This document shows, piece after piece, positions 41,745 to 50,576 of a DNA stretch of 64,000 bases. The DNA comes from Allostella vacuolata. Its GTDB lineage: Bacteria; Pseudomonadota; Alphaproteobacteria; ATCC43930; Allostellaceae. The stretch spans positions 124,001-188,000 of the forward strand of contig AP019702.1 in NCBI GenBank assembly GCA_006739055.1, written 5' to 3'. Position numbers and translations under genes: made by a program. The first letter of the stretch is position 1; each line of letters opens with the position of its first letter. The notes below the pieces were generated by a model, which worked only from the letters and a program-made list of their open reading frames with translations, was not told the DNA's origin and ran no database searches.

Positions 41745-42354
41745 TCACTTGCAGCTCTTGTATTCCTTCGCCCGGGTCTTCCCCATCGCGTCGAGCCAGG
41801 CGTCCAGGTTCTTGGCCTCGAGCCCCACCACCTCGGTGAAGCGCGCATAGCGGTGGGCGCAATAGTCGGGGTGCCCGAACTTGCCGGCCACCGTCATCTC
41901 CTCGTTGGCGAGGATGGTGCGGTAGCGGTCGAACAGCCGGGGTGCGCTGCCTTTCTCGAACCGGGCCAGGAAGCGGCCGTGCTCGTCCTGGGTGGTCAGC
42001 AGGCGCTGGTGATGACGGCGGCTGAAGGTGGCGTACTGGTCGAGCAGGTTGCGCCCCTTCTCGGCCTTCCACTGGCAGGTCAGGCCGGTGACCGACATCT
42101 CCGTCTGCAGGCGTACCAGCAGGTCGTTGCGCCGCTCGCGCTCGGTCAGGCAGGCCTTGGCCGGCAGGTCCTTGGTGTCGACCGACGGCACGAACTTGAC
42201 CGGCGGCGGTGGGGGGGCGGCGCCGGGGGGGGGGGGCCGCGAGGGCGGCCGTCTGTGGGCCAGGGATCGACGATCCCCCGCCCTCCGGGAGGATATTGCA
42301 CCCTGTCGCGGCCACCAGGGCCGCGAGACAGAGCCAGCGGTTGAGACGAACCAT
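41745..42354 (-). CDS. Hypothetical lipoprotein, out of frame at a G12 tract
   Basis: From the ATG at 42354 the frame encodes a lipoprotein signal peptide with lipidated Cys19 (AATGC). It then passes a C-rich (minus-strand) linker encoded by G7 (42211-42217) and G12 (42225-42236) on the plus strand. Past that, the sensible sequence lies in another frame (PPVKFVPSVDTKDLPAKACL, LLVRLQTEMSVTG, ending YKSCK at 41745). Removing one G from G12, or adding two, joins both parts into about 200 residues. No family is recognised; four or more cysteines in the mature part suggest disulfides. Sequencing error or phase variation both fit. Confidence 0.65.
42225..42236. repeat. G12 homopolymer inside a lipoprotein gene
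   Basis: Twelve consecutive G on the plus strand, eight bases from a G7 run. The length is far above anything else in the window. With G12 the lipoprotein gene is out of frame; G11 or G14 would put it in frame. Confidence 0.9.
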
Positions 42355-42388
42355 GGTGCCGGCCTTTGGGGAATCGAGGTCGCATGTT

Positions 42389-42434
42389 CATAGCGGAAGG
42401 GCCGGCATAGCGGAAGGGCCGGCCACTCCGGCCC
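42389..42434. repeat. 17-bp tandem duplication with overlapping hairpin
   Basis: CATAGCGGAAGGGCCGG occurs twice head to tail (42389-42405 and 42406-42422). The second copy supplies the left arm of a hairpin (42416-42422 with 42428-42434, seven bp, five-base loop). It lies between creD and the lipoprotein gene, both leftward, so may end the creD transcript or form part of the lipoprotein promoter. Confidence 0.6.
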
Positions 42435-42496
42435 GCCTTCGATCGATGCCGATCGCCCTTTCCGGTCAACCGGATGGACGATCGGCTTCAAGTTGT

Positions 42497-43846
42497 TCAG
42501 CCGCCGGTGGGCGGGAACGACCACTCGGTCCGGCGGGTCAGGTACATGACCGCCGAAAGCGCGGCGAACAGCAGGACGGCGCCCAGCAGCAGGGCGTAGC
42601 TCTCCAGGCCCAGGAGGAGGAACAGCGCCGCGTAGAGGGCAGCCAGGAGGCCGCCGAACAGGGCGCCGCGGCGGATGCTGCGGGCAACGGCGGCGGTGTA
42701 GAGGGATGCCTGGACGACGACCGCGAGCGCGGCCATCCCATAGGCGGGCGCGAAGCCGAGCGGTTCGCTCAGGGCCAGCAGCAGGATGTAGAACAGGCAC
42801 AGCGACAGGCCGACCAGCCCGTAGGAGACGATGCCGATCCGCAGGCCGCCGCGCATCTCGAACAGGAAGTAGACGGCGAAGGTCAGGCCGAGGAACAGGA
42901 TGCCGTACTTGGCCGCCCGCTCCACCAGGCGATAGGGGCCGACCGCCTGCAGCAGGGTGGCGCCGAACAGCGACCCCTCCAGGGCCCCCGATGGATCGCC
43001 GGCTGCGCCCGTCGCCCAGCTCTCGCCGAAGCCGCGGCCGAACCAGGAGATCGCCCAGCTGGCGTCGAACCGCCGGGCGGCAATGCGGCGCTCGGCCGGC
43101 AGGAATGCCCCGGTGAAGCTGGGGCTGCCCCAGGCGCCGCCCAGGCTGGCCCGCGTCTCCTTGCCGAGCGGGGCGAACTGCAGCTTCTCGCTGCCGTTGA
43201 AGCGCATGTCGAAGGCGACCGCGAAGTCGCGGCCGCCGGCTTCGGCGTCGACCGGCATGGCGGCCCGCAGCCAGGACAGGCCGGCGATCCGGAGGGTTGA
43301 ATCGGGTGCCGTGGCGACGGCCGCGCCGTCGACGGCCAGGGCAAATCCGGGATCGATGCTCCTCGGGTCGGTCAGGCCGACGGCCAGGAAGGCCGAGCGC
43401 GGCTCGATGCGGGCGCGGGGACCGGCCAGCGCGGCCAGGTCGGCGCGGGAGAACGCGGCCCGCACCCTGGCGTCCGCGCGGTAGACCACGGCCTCGAACA
43501 GCCCGCGATAGCGCACTTCCGGCGCCAGTTCGCCGGTCACCTCCAGGCGCTCCGGAAAGACGAGCAGGCGGTGGCGGATGGTCGTGACGCGGCCCTCGGA
43601 ATCGCGCCGGTCCTCGACGTAGGGCACCACCAGGACCGGTCCGACCAGGGCTTGCGGCCGTCCCCAGGCGAAGCCGATCTCGGCCACCGCCTCGCGATGG
43701 CGGCCGTGGCGCTCCTGGATCGTCTCGTGGACCAGGAACAGCGGGAAGAGCAGGAGGAATACGAGCATGCCGACCAGCACCACCTTCAAGGCGGGCTGGT
43801 CGCGGAAGCGGGGGCTGGCCGGGCCGGCGGGGCCGATGGCAGTCAT
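42497..43846 (-). CDS. creD: CreD-family inner membrane protein
   Basis: 449 residues, the length of E. coli CreD. One membrane helix lies near residues 24-42. A large periplasmic part follows (GPVLVVPY, PLGKETRASLGGAWGSPSFTG, SWAISWFGRGFG), then a cluster of about six membrane segments at the C-terminus. CreD is induced by the CreBC system and linked to envelope integrity and beta-lactam tolerance, but its biochemical activity is unknown. No creB or creC lies here. Confidence 0.88.
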   Translation of the reverse strand: MTAIGPAGPASPRFRDQPALKVVLVGMLVFLLLFPLFLVHETIQERHGRHREAVAEIGFAWGRPQALVGPVLVVPYVEDRRDSEGRVTTIRHRLLVFPERLEVTGELAPEVRYRGLFEAVVYRADARVRAAFSRADLAALAGPRARIEPRSAFLAVGLTDPRSIDPGFALAVDGAAVATAPDSTLRIAGLSWLRAAMPVDAEAGGRDFAVAFDMRFNGSEKLQFAPLGKETRASLGGAWGSPSFTGAFLPAERRIAARRFDASWAISWFGRGFGESWATGAAGDPSGALEGSLFGATLLQAVGPYRLVERAAKYGILFLGLTFAVYFLFEMRGGLRIGIVSYGLVGLSLCLFYILLLALSEPLGFAPAYGMAALAVVVQASLYTAAVARSIRRGALFGGLLAALYAALFLLLGLESYALLLGAVLLFAALSAVMYLTRRTEWSFPPTGG

Positions 43847-43987
43847 GATGGCTCCAGGCGGGTGGAAGCCCGGCAGATTGGCGGTACCGGTATGACGCCA
43901 GCAGGGCGGACCTGCGGTCGCCCGGCGGCTGGAAGCGGGCGGACCAGGGGCGAGGCCGGGCGGGGTCGCCCGTGCCGGACGGCATTC

Positions 43988-44016
43988 GGCCGGGACGAGG
44001 GGTGCCCGTCCCGGCC
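43988..44016 (-). terminator. Hairpin downstream of the first RTX gene
   Basis: A perfect 10-bp stem (43988-43997 with 44007-44016) and a nine-base loop lie about 35 bases past the leftward RTX stop. There is no U-tract. Likely an end point for the RTX transcript. Confidence 0.5.
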
Positions 44017-44052
44017 GCTGGAGGCCGCCTTCTGCGTGAGCGGCGAAGCCGC

Positions 44053-45126
44053 CTAGATCACGAGGATCGGCATGTCGATGACGACCGGCGGCAGGAGGAT
44101 CAGCTCGTCGTAGAAGCTGAAGTTCGCGTTGGTCAGCTGGTCGGGAGCGACGTTCAGCACGAGGAAGTTGTCGTTGCCGAGGTCGATCGCCGTCCCGCCG
44201 AAGAACGGCTGGCTGGCGGCCAGCGCCTCTGCGTCGGTGTCGATGCCGGTGCTGTTGAGGTTGCGGGCGAGAAAGATGACGTCGTCGGCGACGTTGAAGT
44301 CGGCGATGAAGTCGAGCCCGCCGCTGCTGCTGCCGAAATAGAAGTGGTCGTCGCCGGTGCCGCCATACATCAGATCGTTGCCGCTGCCGCCGGTGATCAC
44401 GTCGTTGCCGCTGTCACCGTAGATCGTGTCCTCGCCGGCCGAGCCGGAGAGCGAGTCGTTCCCGGTGCCGCCGACGAGCGAGTCGTCACCCCCGCCGCCG
44501 ATGGCGGTATCATTGCCGATCCCGCCGAGGATGGTGTCGTTGTCGAGGTCGCCGCTCATCCAGTCGTTGCCGCTCTCGCCCCACATGCTGTCGGCGCCCT
44601 GGCCGCCATAGACGGTGTCGTCGCCGTCGCCGCCATAGACCAGGTCGTTGCCGATGTTGCCGTTGACGTGCCAGTCGTTGCCGACGCCGCCATAGACCGT
44701 GTCGTTCCCCTGGCCGCCGCGGGCGAAGTCGGCCCCGGAGCCGCCATAGACGAGGTCGTTGCCGGTGTTGCCGTTGATCTCGTCGTCGCCGCCCTCGCCG
44801 TCGACCGTGTCGTTGCTGTCGCCGCCCAGCATCACGTCGTTGCCGTCGCCGCCGAACATCTGGTCGAGGCCGGTGCCGTCATTGCTGAGGTTGGTGCCGC
44901 CGAACATGTAGTCGTTGCCGGGGCCGCCGAACATCGTGTCGTTGCCCGCGCTGCCGTTGATGAGGTCGTCGCCCTCGCCGCCGTCGGCCGAGTCGGCGCC
45001 GGGGCCGAGGTCGAGCGTGTCGTTGCCGCCGAGGCCGGAAACGGTGTCGTTGCCGTCGAGCGCGAAGTACTCGTCGCCGAGCTCGGTGCCGATGAAGATG
45101 TCGTCGCCGCTGGTGCCGTTCGCCAT
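44053..45126 (-). CDS. RTX-repeat calcium-binding protein (paralog A)
   Basis: 357 residues made almost entirely of GGxGxD-type nonapeptide repeats (GGEGDDLIN, GGPGNDYMF, GGDGNDVML, GGSGADFAR). They coil into a calcium-binding parallel beta-roll. It ends in a non-repeat tail (FNVADDVIFLARNL, NFLVLNVAPDQL, YDELILLPP) that resembles the C-terminal secretion region of type I substrates. There is no signal peptide and no enzyme domain. A GGAGG site precedes the ATG. It is a close paralog of the next gene, sharing MANGTSG and the LDLGPGADSADGGEGDD stretch. Confidence 0.9.
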   Translation of the reverse strand: MANGTSGDDIFIGTELGDEYFALDGNDTVSGLGGNDTLDLGPGADSADGGEGDDLINGSAGNDTMFGGPGNDYMFGGTNLSNDGTGLDQMFGGDGNDVMLGGDSNDTVDGEGGDDEINGNTGNDLVYGGSGADFARGGQGNDTVYGGVGNDWHVNGNIGNDLVYGGDGDDTVYGGQGADSMWGESGNDWMSGDLDNDTILGGIGNDTAIGGGGDDSLVGGTGNDSLSGSAGEDTIYGDSGNDVITGGSGNDLMYGGTGDDHFYFGSSSGGLDFIADFNVADDVIFLARNLNSTGIDTDAEALAASQPFFGGTAIDLGNDNFLVLNVAPDQLTNANFSFYDELILLPPVVIDMPILVI

Positions 45127-45288
45127 GGTCAGGGTCCTCCTGGTTCCCGCCGGGTCCGCGGTGCTTGCCGCCGAGCCTCGGGGGTGTCTGGTTGGCGCCG
45201 GCTTCCCAGGGCCGGCATCTCCTCCGTGATCCTCCGTCGCACGGGCGCTGCGGCCGGTTCATCCCTCCCTTCGGAAGAAGGTCTTCGG

Positions 45289-46674
45289 TCAGAAGAAGGC
45301 GAATTCGATGTCCTGGGGCCCGACGCCCAGGAGCAGAATGCCGTCCCCGCCCCCCAGGTCGAGGAACGCTCCGCCCTCCACCAGGGACAGCCGGGAGCGG
45401 GCCTCGGCCTCGTCGTCGATACCGCCCAGTCCGCGGTCCAGCGCGAGGACGTCCTCGCCGGCGGCGAAGTCCCCCACCACCTCGATGCCCGCCGCCGAGC
45501 CGAAGACGAACCGGTCGCTCCCGGCCCCGCCCCACAGCGAGTCCGTCCCTTCGCCGCCGTCCAGCGTATCGTGGCCGTCCTCGCCCAGCAGGGCGTCGTC
45601 ACCGTCGCCGCCGTCCAGGCGGTCTTCGCCGACGCCGCCTTCCAGCCGGTCGTTCCCGTCCTCGCCGTCCAGCCGATCCTCGCCGTCGGCGCCGATCAGC
45701 AGGTCCTCGCCGTCGCCGCCCGACAGGGTGTCGTCGCCGCCGCTGCCGGCCAGCGTGTCGCGCCCGTCCTGGCCGTCCAGGCGGTCGTTCCCGCTGCCGC
45801 CGAAGCCATTGTCGTTGCCGCTGCCGCCGAGGATGGCATCGTCGCCGTCGCCCCCGAACAGGATGTCGTCGTCGGGTCCGCCATAGAGCTTGTCGTCGCC
45901 GTCGCCGCCCTGGAGGTAGTCGGCCCCCGTCTCGCCATAGAGCGTGTCGTCGTCGCGGCCGCCGTCGAGCACGTCGCTCTCTTCGCCGCCATAGAGCGTA
46001 TCGCTGCCGGCGTCGCCCGAGAGGATGCCGTCGCCGTCGCCGCCGCCATAGACGATGTCGTCGCCGTCGCCGGCCGTGATGAAGTCGACCCCGCGGTCGC
46101 CGCTCAGCACGTCGTCACCCGCGCCACCGGCCAGGAAGTCGCCGTCGGCACCACCGAACAGAGTGTCGGCCCCATTGCCGCCGACGATCGAGTCGTTGCC
46201 GACATTGCCGTTCAGGTGCCAGTTGTCGCCGCCGCTGTCGGTGATGGTGTCGTCGCCGGTGCCGCCGCGGAGATAGTCGTTGCCGCTGCCGCCCGACAGC
46301 AGGTCGTTGCCGGCATTGCCGTTGATGGTGTCGTCGCCGGCCTCCCCTCCCAGCGTGTCGGCGCCGTCGCCGCCCAGGATCAGGTCGTGGCCGGTGCCGC
46401 CCAGGATGCGGTCGTTGCCGCTGTCGACATTGTCGATGTTGGTGCCGCCGAACAGCTGGTCGTCGCCCGGCCCGCCGCGCAGCACGTCGTCCCCGCTGGC
46501 GCCGATGACGAAGTCGTCCCCTTCGCCGCCGTCGGCGGAATCCGCACCGGGCCCGAGGTCGAGGAAGTCGTCGCCGCCCAGCCCGAAGACGGTGTCGTCG
46601 CCCGCCAGGCCGAAGAAGATGTCCGCCCCGATGGTGTCTTCGAAGAAGTCGGGACCGCTGGTGCCATTCGCCAT
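45289..46674 (-). CDS. RTX-repeat calcium-binding protein (paralog B)
   Basis: 461 residues; ATG at 46674 (MANGTSGPDFFEDT), chosen because it matches paralog A. It holds more GGxGxD repeats than paralog A, including a later run with DGEDGxDxLxG variants. The tail is FVFGSAAGIEVVGDFAAGED, with GGGDGILLLGVGPQDIEF at the end. Very acidic, no enzyme domain, no signal peptide; probably exported by a type I system. No ABC/MFP transporter genes lie in the window. Divergent from ttuC across a 198-base gap. Confidence 0.9.
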   Translation of the reverse strand: MANGTSGPDFFEDTIGADIFFGLAGDDTVFGLGGDDFLDLGPGADSADGGEGDDFVIGASGDDVLRGGPGDDQLFGGTNIDNVDSGNDRILGGTGHDLILGGDGADTLGGEAGDDTINGNAGNDLLSGGSGNDYLRGGTGDDTITDSGGDNWHLNGNVGNDSIVGGNGADTLFGGADGDFLAGGAGDDVLSGDRGVDFITAGDGDDIVYGGGDGDGILSGDAGSDTLYGGEESDVLDGGRDDDTLYGETGADYLQGGDGDDKLYGGPDDDILFGGDGDDAILGGSGNDNGFGGSGNDRLDGQDGRDTLAGSGGDDTLSGGDGEDLLIGADGEDRLDGEDGNDRLEGGVGEDRLDGGDGDDALLGEDGHDTLDGGEGTDSLWGGAGSDRFVFGSAAGIEVVGDFAAGEDVLALDRGLGGIDDEAEARSRLSLVEGGAFLDLGGGDGILLLGVGPQDIEFAFF

Positions 46675-46872
46675 CGCCCGTTCCCTCCGCCTTCGCGTCC
46701 TCCCCCGGGCGAACCCGGACGGCCGATTCGCTCGCGCGGATGGTGGCGCTGCCGGGCCGGCACGGCAATGGAAACCTGCGATTGCGGACGGCCCGGCGCT
46801 GGCCATCCCGCGGCCGCCCGGCTATACCGCCAGACCGTTTGTCATGCGGGTCAATACGAGGCGGAGGACAGG

Positions 46873-47931
46873 ATGCGCAGCCACAAGATCGCGGTCATTC
46901 CCGGCGACGGCATCGGCAAGGAAGTGGTGCCGGAAGGCCTGCGCGTGCTGGAGGCGGCGGGCCGCCGCTTCGGCTTCGAGGTCAAGGCGACCCATTTCGA
47001 CTGGAGCTGCGAGCGCTTCCACCAGACCGGCCGCTTCATGCCCGAGGACGGGCTGCAGCAGCTGGCAACCCACGACTCGATCTTCCTCGGCGCCGTCGGC
47101 TGGCCGGGGGTGCCCGACCATGTCTCGCTCTGGGGCCTGCTGATTCCGATCCGCCGCTACTTCGACCAGTATGTGAACCTGCGGCCGGTGCGGCTGATGA
47201 AGGGCGTCGAATCGCCGCTGCGCGGCCGCGAGCCGGGCGACATCGACTTCTACGTCGTGCGCGAGAACTGCGAGGGCGAGTATTCCGAGATCGGCGGCCG
47301 TCTCTATGCCGGCACCGAGGCCGAGATGGCGGTGCAGGAGACGGTATTCACCCGCCGCGGCGTCGACCGCATCCTGCGTTTCGCGTTCGAGCTGTCGATG
47401 CGGCGCAAGAAGCACCTGACCTCGGCGACCAAGTCGAACGGCATCATCCACACCATGCCGTACTGGGACGAGCGCTTCGCCGAGATGGGCAAGAACTTTC
47501 CCGAGGTGAAGACCGACCAGTACCACATCGACATCCTGACGGCGCATTTCGTGCGCTATCCGGACCGCTTCGACGTCGTCGTCGGCTCCAACCTGTTCGG
47601 CGACATCCTGTCCGACCTGGGGCCGGCGGTGACCGGCTCGATCGGCATCGCACCGTCGGGCAACATCAACCCCGACCGCACGCACCCCTCGATGTTCGAG
47701 CCCGTCCACGGCTCGGCGCCGGACATCGCCGGCAAGGGCATCGCCAACCCGGTCGGCCAGATCTGGTCGGCGGCGATGATGCTGGAGCATCTGGGCGAGC
47801 ATGCCGCGGCCGAGGCAATCGAGCGCGCCATCGAGACGGTCCTGTCCGAGGGCGGCCCGCGCACGCCCGACCTGGGCGGCCAGGCGAAGACCAGCGACCT
47901 CGGCGAGGCGATCGCCGCGGCGCTCGGCTGA
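46873..47931 (+). CDS. ttuC: Tartrate dehydrogenase/decarboxylase-like
   Basis: 352 residues of the isocitrate/isopropylmalate dehydrogenase family. IPGDGIGKEVVPEGLRVL, FDWSCERFHQTGRFMPEDGL, LGAVGWPGVPDHVSLWGLL and GYSEIGGRLY-like ENCEGEYSEIGGR segments match tartrate dehydrogenase more closely than LeuB, which is at 61895. It probably oxidises D-malate or tartrate with NAD. A beta-hydroxyacid dehydrogenase follows 53 bases later. Confidence 0.88.
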   Translation: MRSHKIAVIPGDGIGKEVVPEGLRVLEAAGRRFGFEVKATHFDWSCERFHQTGRFMPEDGLQQLATHDSIFLGAVGWPGVPDHVSLWGLLIPIRRYFDQYVNLRPVRLMKGVESPLRGREPGDIDFYVVRENCEGEYSEIGGRLYAGTEAEMAVQETVFTRRGVDRILRFAFELSMRRKKHLTSATKSNGIIHTMPYWDERFAEMGKNFPEVKTDQYHIDILTAHFVRYPDRFDVVVGSNLFGDILSDLGPAVTGSIGIAPSGNINPDRTHPSMFEPVHGSAPDIAGKGIANPVGQIWSAAMMLEHLGEHAAAEAIERAIETVLSEGGPRTPDLGGQAKTSDLGEAIAAALG

Positions 47932-47984
47932 CCCGAGCCCGACTGACCCGGGCTCGACAGGACGGACAGGGAAGGGGGCGCACC

Positions 47985-48920
47985 ATGGCGCAGCAGGGCA
48001 TCGGTTTCATCGGGCTCGGCGCCATGGGCGCCGGGATGGCGGCCAACCTCGCGAAGACCAACCAGGTCGAGGGCGGCAGCGCCGTCGTCGGCTACGACGT
48101 GGTGCCGGCCGCCGTCGAGCGGCTGGTCGCCGCAGGCGGCCGGGCGGCCGCCTCGGCGGCGGAGGCGGCGGCCGGGGCCGGCCTGCTGATCCTGATGGTG
48201 GCGACCGACGCGCAGGCGGATGCCGTCCTGTTCGGCGACGGCGCCGCGCTGGCGGCGCTGGCACCCGGCGCCACCGTGGTCCTGCATGCGACCGTGCCGC
48301 CGACCTATGCCGAGGGGCTGGGACAGCGCCTGGCGGCGGCGGGGTTCGGCTTCGTCGACGCCCCCGTCACCGGCGGCAAGGGTGGGGCGGAGGCCGGCAC
48401 GCTGACCATCATGGCGTCCGGGCCGGACGCCGCCTTCGCGGCGGCGGAGCCCGCCATGCAGCGCTATTCCGCCCGCATCTTCCGGGTCGGGACCGAGCCC
48501 GGCCAGGGCTCGACCATGAAGATGGCCCACCAGCTCCTGGCCGGCGTGCACATCGCGGCCGCCGCAGAGGCGCTGGCGCTGGCGACCCGGGCCGGGGTCG
48601 ACCCCGCCCAGTTCTTCGACGTCGTGACCGGCGGGGCCGCCAGGTCGTGGATGTTCGAGAACCGCGGCGCGCGCATGGTGAAAGGCGACTTCACCCCCAC
48701 CAGCGCCGTCGAGATCTTCGTCAAGGACCTGGGCATCGTGCTCGACGGCGGTCGCAACCTGCGCTTCCCGCTGCCGATCGCGGCCGCCGCCCACCAGCAG
48801 TTCCTGGCCGCCGCGGCCGCCGGCCATGGCCGCATCGACGACAGCGCAGTGGTCAAGGTCTACGAGATGCTGGCCGGCATCTCCGTCTCGGGCGCGGCCG
48901 GCAAGGGCGGGAAGGGCTGA
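47985..48920 (+). CDS. NAD(P)-dependent beta-hydroxyacid dehydrogenase (HIBADH family)
   Basis: 311 residues. IGFIGLGAMGAGMAANLA is the Rossmann motif; DAPVTGGKGGAEAGTLTIMASG is the substrate signature, and STMKMAHQLLAG holds the catalytic lysine. The family reduces or oxidises compounds such as tartronate semialdehyde, 3-hydroxyisobutyrate or L-threonate. Next to ttuC, a role in C4 hydroxyacid breakdown is the simplest guess. GGAAGGGGG precedes the ATG. Convergent with the ThDP enzyme. Confidence 0.88.
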   Translation: MAQQGIGFIGLGAMGAGMAANLAKTNQVEGGSAVVGYDVVPAAVERLVAAGGRAAASAAEAAAGAGLLILMVATDAQADAVLFGDGAALAALAPGATVVLHATVPPTYAEGLGQRLAAAGFGFVDAPVTGGKGGAEAGTLTIMASGPDAAFAAAEPAMQRYSARIFRVGTEPGQGSTMKMAHQLLAGVHIAAAAEALALATRAGVDPAQFFDVVTGGAARSWMFENRGARMVKGDFTPTSAVEIFVKDLGIVLDGGRNLRFPLPIAAAAHQQFLAAAAAGHGRIDDSAVVKVYEMLAGISVSGAAGKGGKG

Positions 48921-48932
48921 TCCCGCCCGCTC

Positions 48933-50576
48933 TCAGATCTTCCCGTCATAGGCCTGCCGGTCGATCACCGCGCCGATCAGGGTGAAGCGGTCGCGGCGGC
49001 CGCGGGCCGCCTGGAGGGCGGCTTCCAGCGCCGCCTGGTCGCAGACCGTCTCGCCGACGCCGCCGAAGGCCCGCGCGATCGCCGCGAAGTCGGCCTGGGC
49101 GAAGTCGACCCCGGCCGCGGGAAGCTGGCGCGAGCGCTGCTTCATCTCGATCAGGCTGAGGCAGGCGTCGACGAACACCACGACGGTGACGGGCAGCGCC
49201 AGTTCCGCCAGCGTCGACAGCTCGCCCAGCACCATCAGCAGCCCGGCATCGCCGGTGAAGGCGACGACCGGCCGGTCCGGGTCGGCGATCTGCGCGCCCA
49301 TGGCCAGCGGCAGGGCGCAGCCCATGGTGCACAGGCCGCTCGATTGCAGCACGCCGCGCGGCTGGCAGGTTTCCCACAGCTGGCTCATCAGGATGCGATG
49401 GGCGCCGGAATCGACCGTCGCCACGGTGTCGCGCGGGAAGACGCGCCGCACCGCCTCGACGATCGCGGCCGGGCCCCATCGGCCGTCCGACGCGAAGGCC
49501 GCGCGCAGGCGGGCTCGGGCCTCGGCCACCCGGCCGCCGGGCCAGGTCGCCGGCCGCGGGGCGACGCCGCGGCCCAGCGCCTCCAGCCCGGCACCGACGT
49601 CGCACACGAAGCCCAGCGTCGCATGGTGCATGTAGTGGCGGTTGGCGGCGGCCGCGAACTCCACCACCCGTTGCCGGTCCGGGTCCCAGGTGTCGCGCCA
49701 GCCGACCCGCATCTCGATCGGGTCGTAGCCGGCCAGGATGATGAGGTCGGCCTCGCGCAGCACAGGCAGCAGGATGGTGTCCGCCAGCGGCGACAGCCCC
49801 GCTCCGCCGAGCGCCAGCGGGTGGTCCTCCGGGATCGCGCCCTTGGCCTTGTAGGTGGTGACCACCGGCACGCCATGCGTTTCGGCGAAGCGTTGCAGAG
49901 CATCGGTCGCGCCGTGGTTCAGCACGTCGAGCCCGGCCACCAGCACCGGGCGGTCGGCTTCGGCAAGCCAGGCCCGTGCGGTCGCCAGCGCCTCGCCCTC
50001 GGCGGGCGCGGTCGGCGCGGCCGGCCGGTGACGCGAGCGCAGCGGCGCCTCGACCACCGTGTCGGCGACCGCGATCGGCACGTCGATCAGCACCGGCCCC
50101 GGCCGGTCGCCGGTGGCGATCGCCAGCGCCTTGTCGGCGATGATGTCGGCGCCGGCCGCGGTCAGGGTGAAGGTCGCCCGCATGATCGGCTGGAACAGCG
50201 CGCGATGGTCGAACACCTGGTGGGTGTAGGTCAGCGCCTCGTCGGCATCGACGCAGCCGGTCAGCAGGATCAGCGGCACCCGGTCCTGCTCGGCGTTGGC
50301 GACGACGTTGGCGGCGTTGGCGGCACCGGGCCCGACCGTCGCCACCAGGATGCCGGGGGCGCCGGTGCGGTGCCAGGTGCCTTCGGCCATGAAGCCGGCG
50401 GCGTTCTCGTGCCGGGTCAGGACGAAGCGGATGCCGGCCCGCTCCAGCGCATCGACGATCGTCAGCACCTCGCCGCCCGGCATGCCGAAGGCGAAGCGGC
50501 ACCCGGCCTCGTGGAGGCGCCGCGCCAGCAGGTCGGCCGCGCGTGCCGGCTTGTCGTCTGGGCTACTCGGCCGCAT
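48933..50576 (-). CDS. Thiamine pyrophosphate-dependent enzyme, acetolactate synthase-like
   Basis: 547 residues with the three-domain layout of the ThDP decarboxylase superfamily. The N-terminal domain has TRHENAAGFMAEG, whose Glu activates the cofactor. The middle domain has VLVAGLDVLNHG, and the C-terminal ThDP domain has FTGDAGLLMVLGELSTLAEL. No regulatory small subunit follows, so it is more likely a 2-oxoacid decarboxylase or a catabolic synthase than biosynthetic IlvB. The ATG at 50576 overlaps the end of the acyl-CoA dehydrogenase gene by 14 bases, so the two are coupled. Confidence 0.87.
   Translation of the reverse strand: MRPSSPDDKPARAADLLARRLHEAGCRFAFGMPGGEVLTIVDALERAGIRFVLTRHENAAGFMAEGTWHRTGAPGILVATVGPGAANAANVVANAEQDRVPLILLTGCVDADEALTYTHQVFDHRALFQPIMRATFTLTAAGADIIADKALAIATGDRPGPVLIDVPIAVADTVVEAPLRSRHRPAAPTAPAEGEALATARAWLAEADRPVLVAGLDVLNHGATDALQRFAETHGVPVVTTYKAKGAIPEDHPLALGGAGLSPLADTILLPVLREADLIILAGYDPIEMRVGWRDTWDPDRQRVVEFAAAANRHYMHHATLGFVCDVGAGLEALGRGVAPRPATWPGGRVAEARARLRAAFASDGRWGPAAIVEAVRRVFPRDTVATVDSGAHRILMSQLWETCQPRGVLQSSGLCTMGCALPLAMGAQIADPDRPVVAFTGDAGLLMVLGELSTLAELALPVTVVVFVDACLSLIEMKQRSRQLPAAGVDFAQADFAAIARAFGGVGETVCDQAALEAALQAARGRRDRFTLIGAVIDRQAYDGKI

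Noticed and set aside
41745..43985. A 746-residue minus-strand frame running through creD
   Set aside because: Its creD part is out of frame with a clear CreD protein. Only the C-terminal stretch (to about 42230) is real, as the second half of the lipoprotein.
44053..46674. CRISPR array or DNA satellite
   Set aside because: The periodic DNA here is codon-level repetition of GGxGxD, with varying units and no spacers.
43972..47931. A very long open frame on the plus strand across the RTX genes
   Set aside because: It mirrors the regular GGxGxD codons of the minus-strand RTX genes. The minus-strand products make sense; only its last third is real, as ttuC from 46873.
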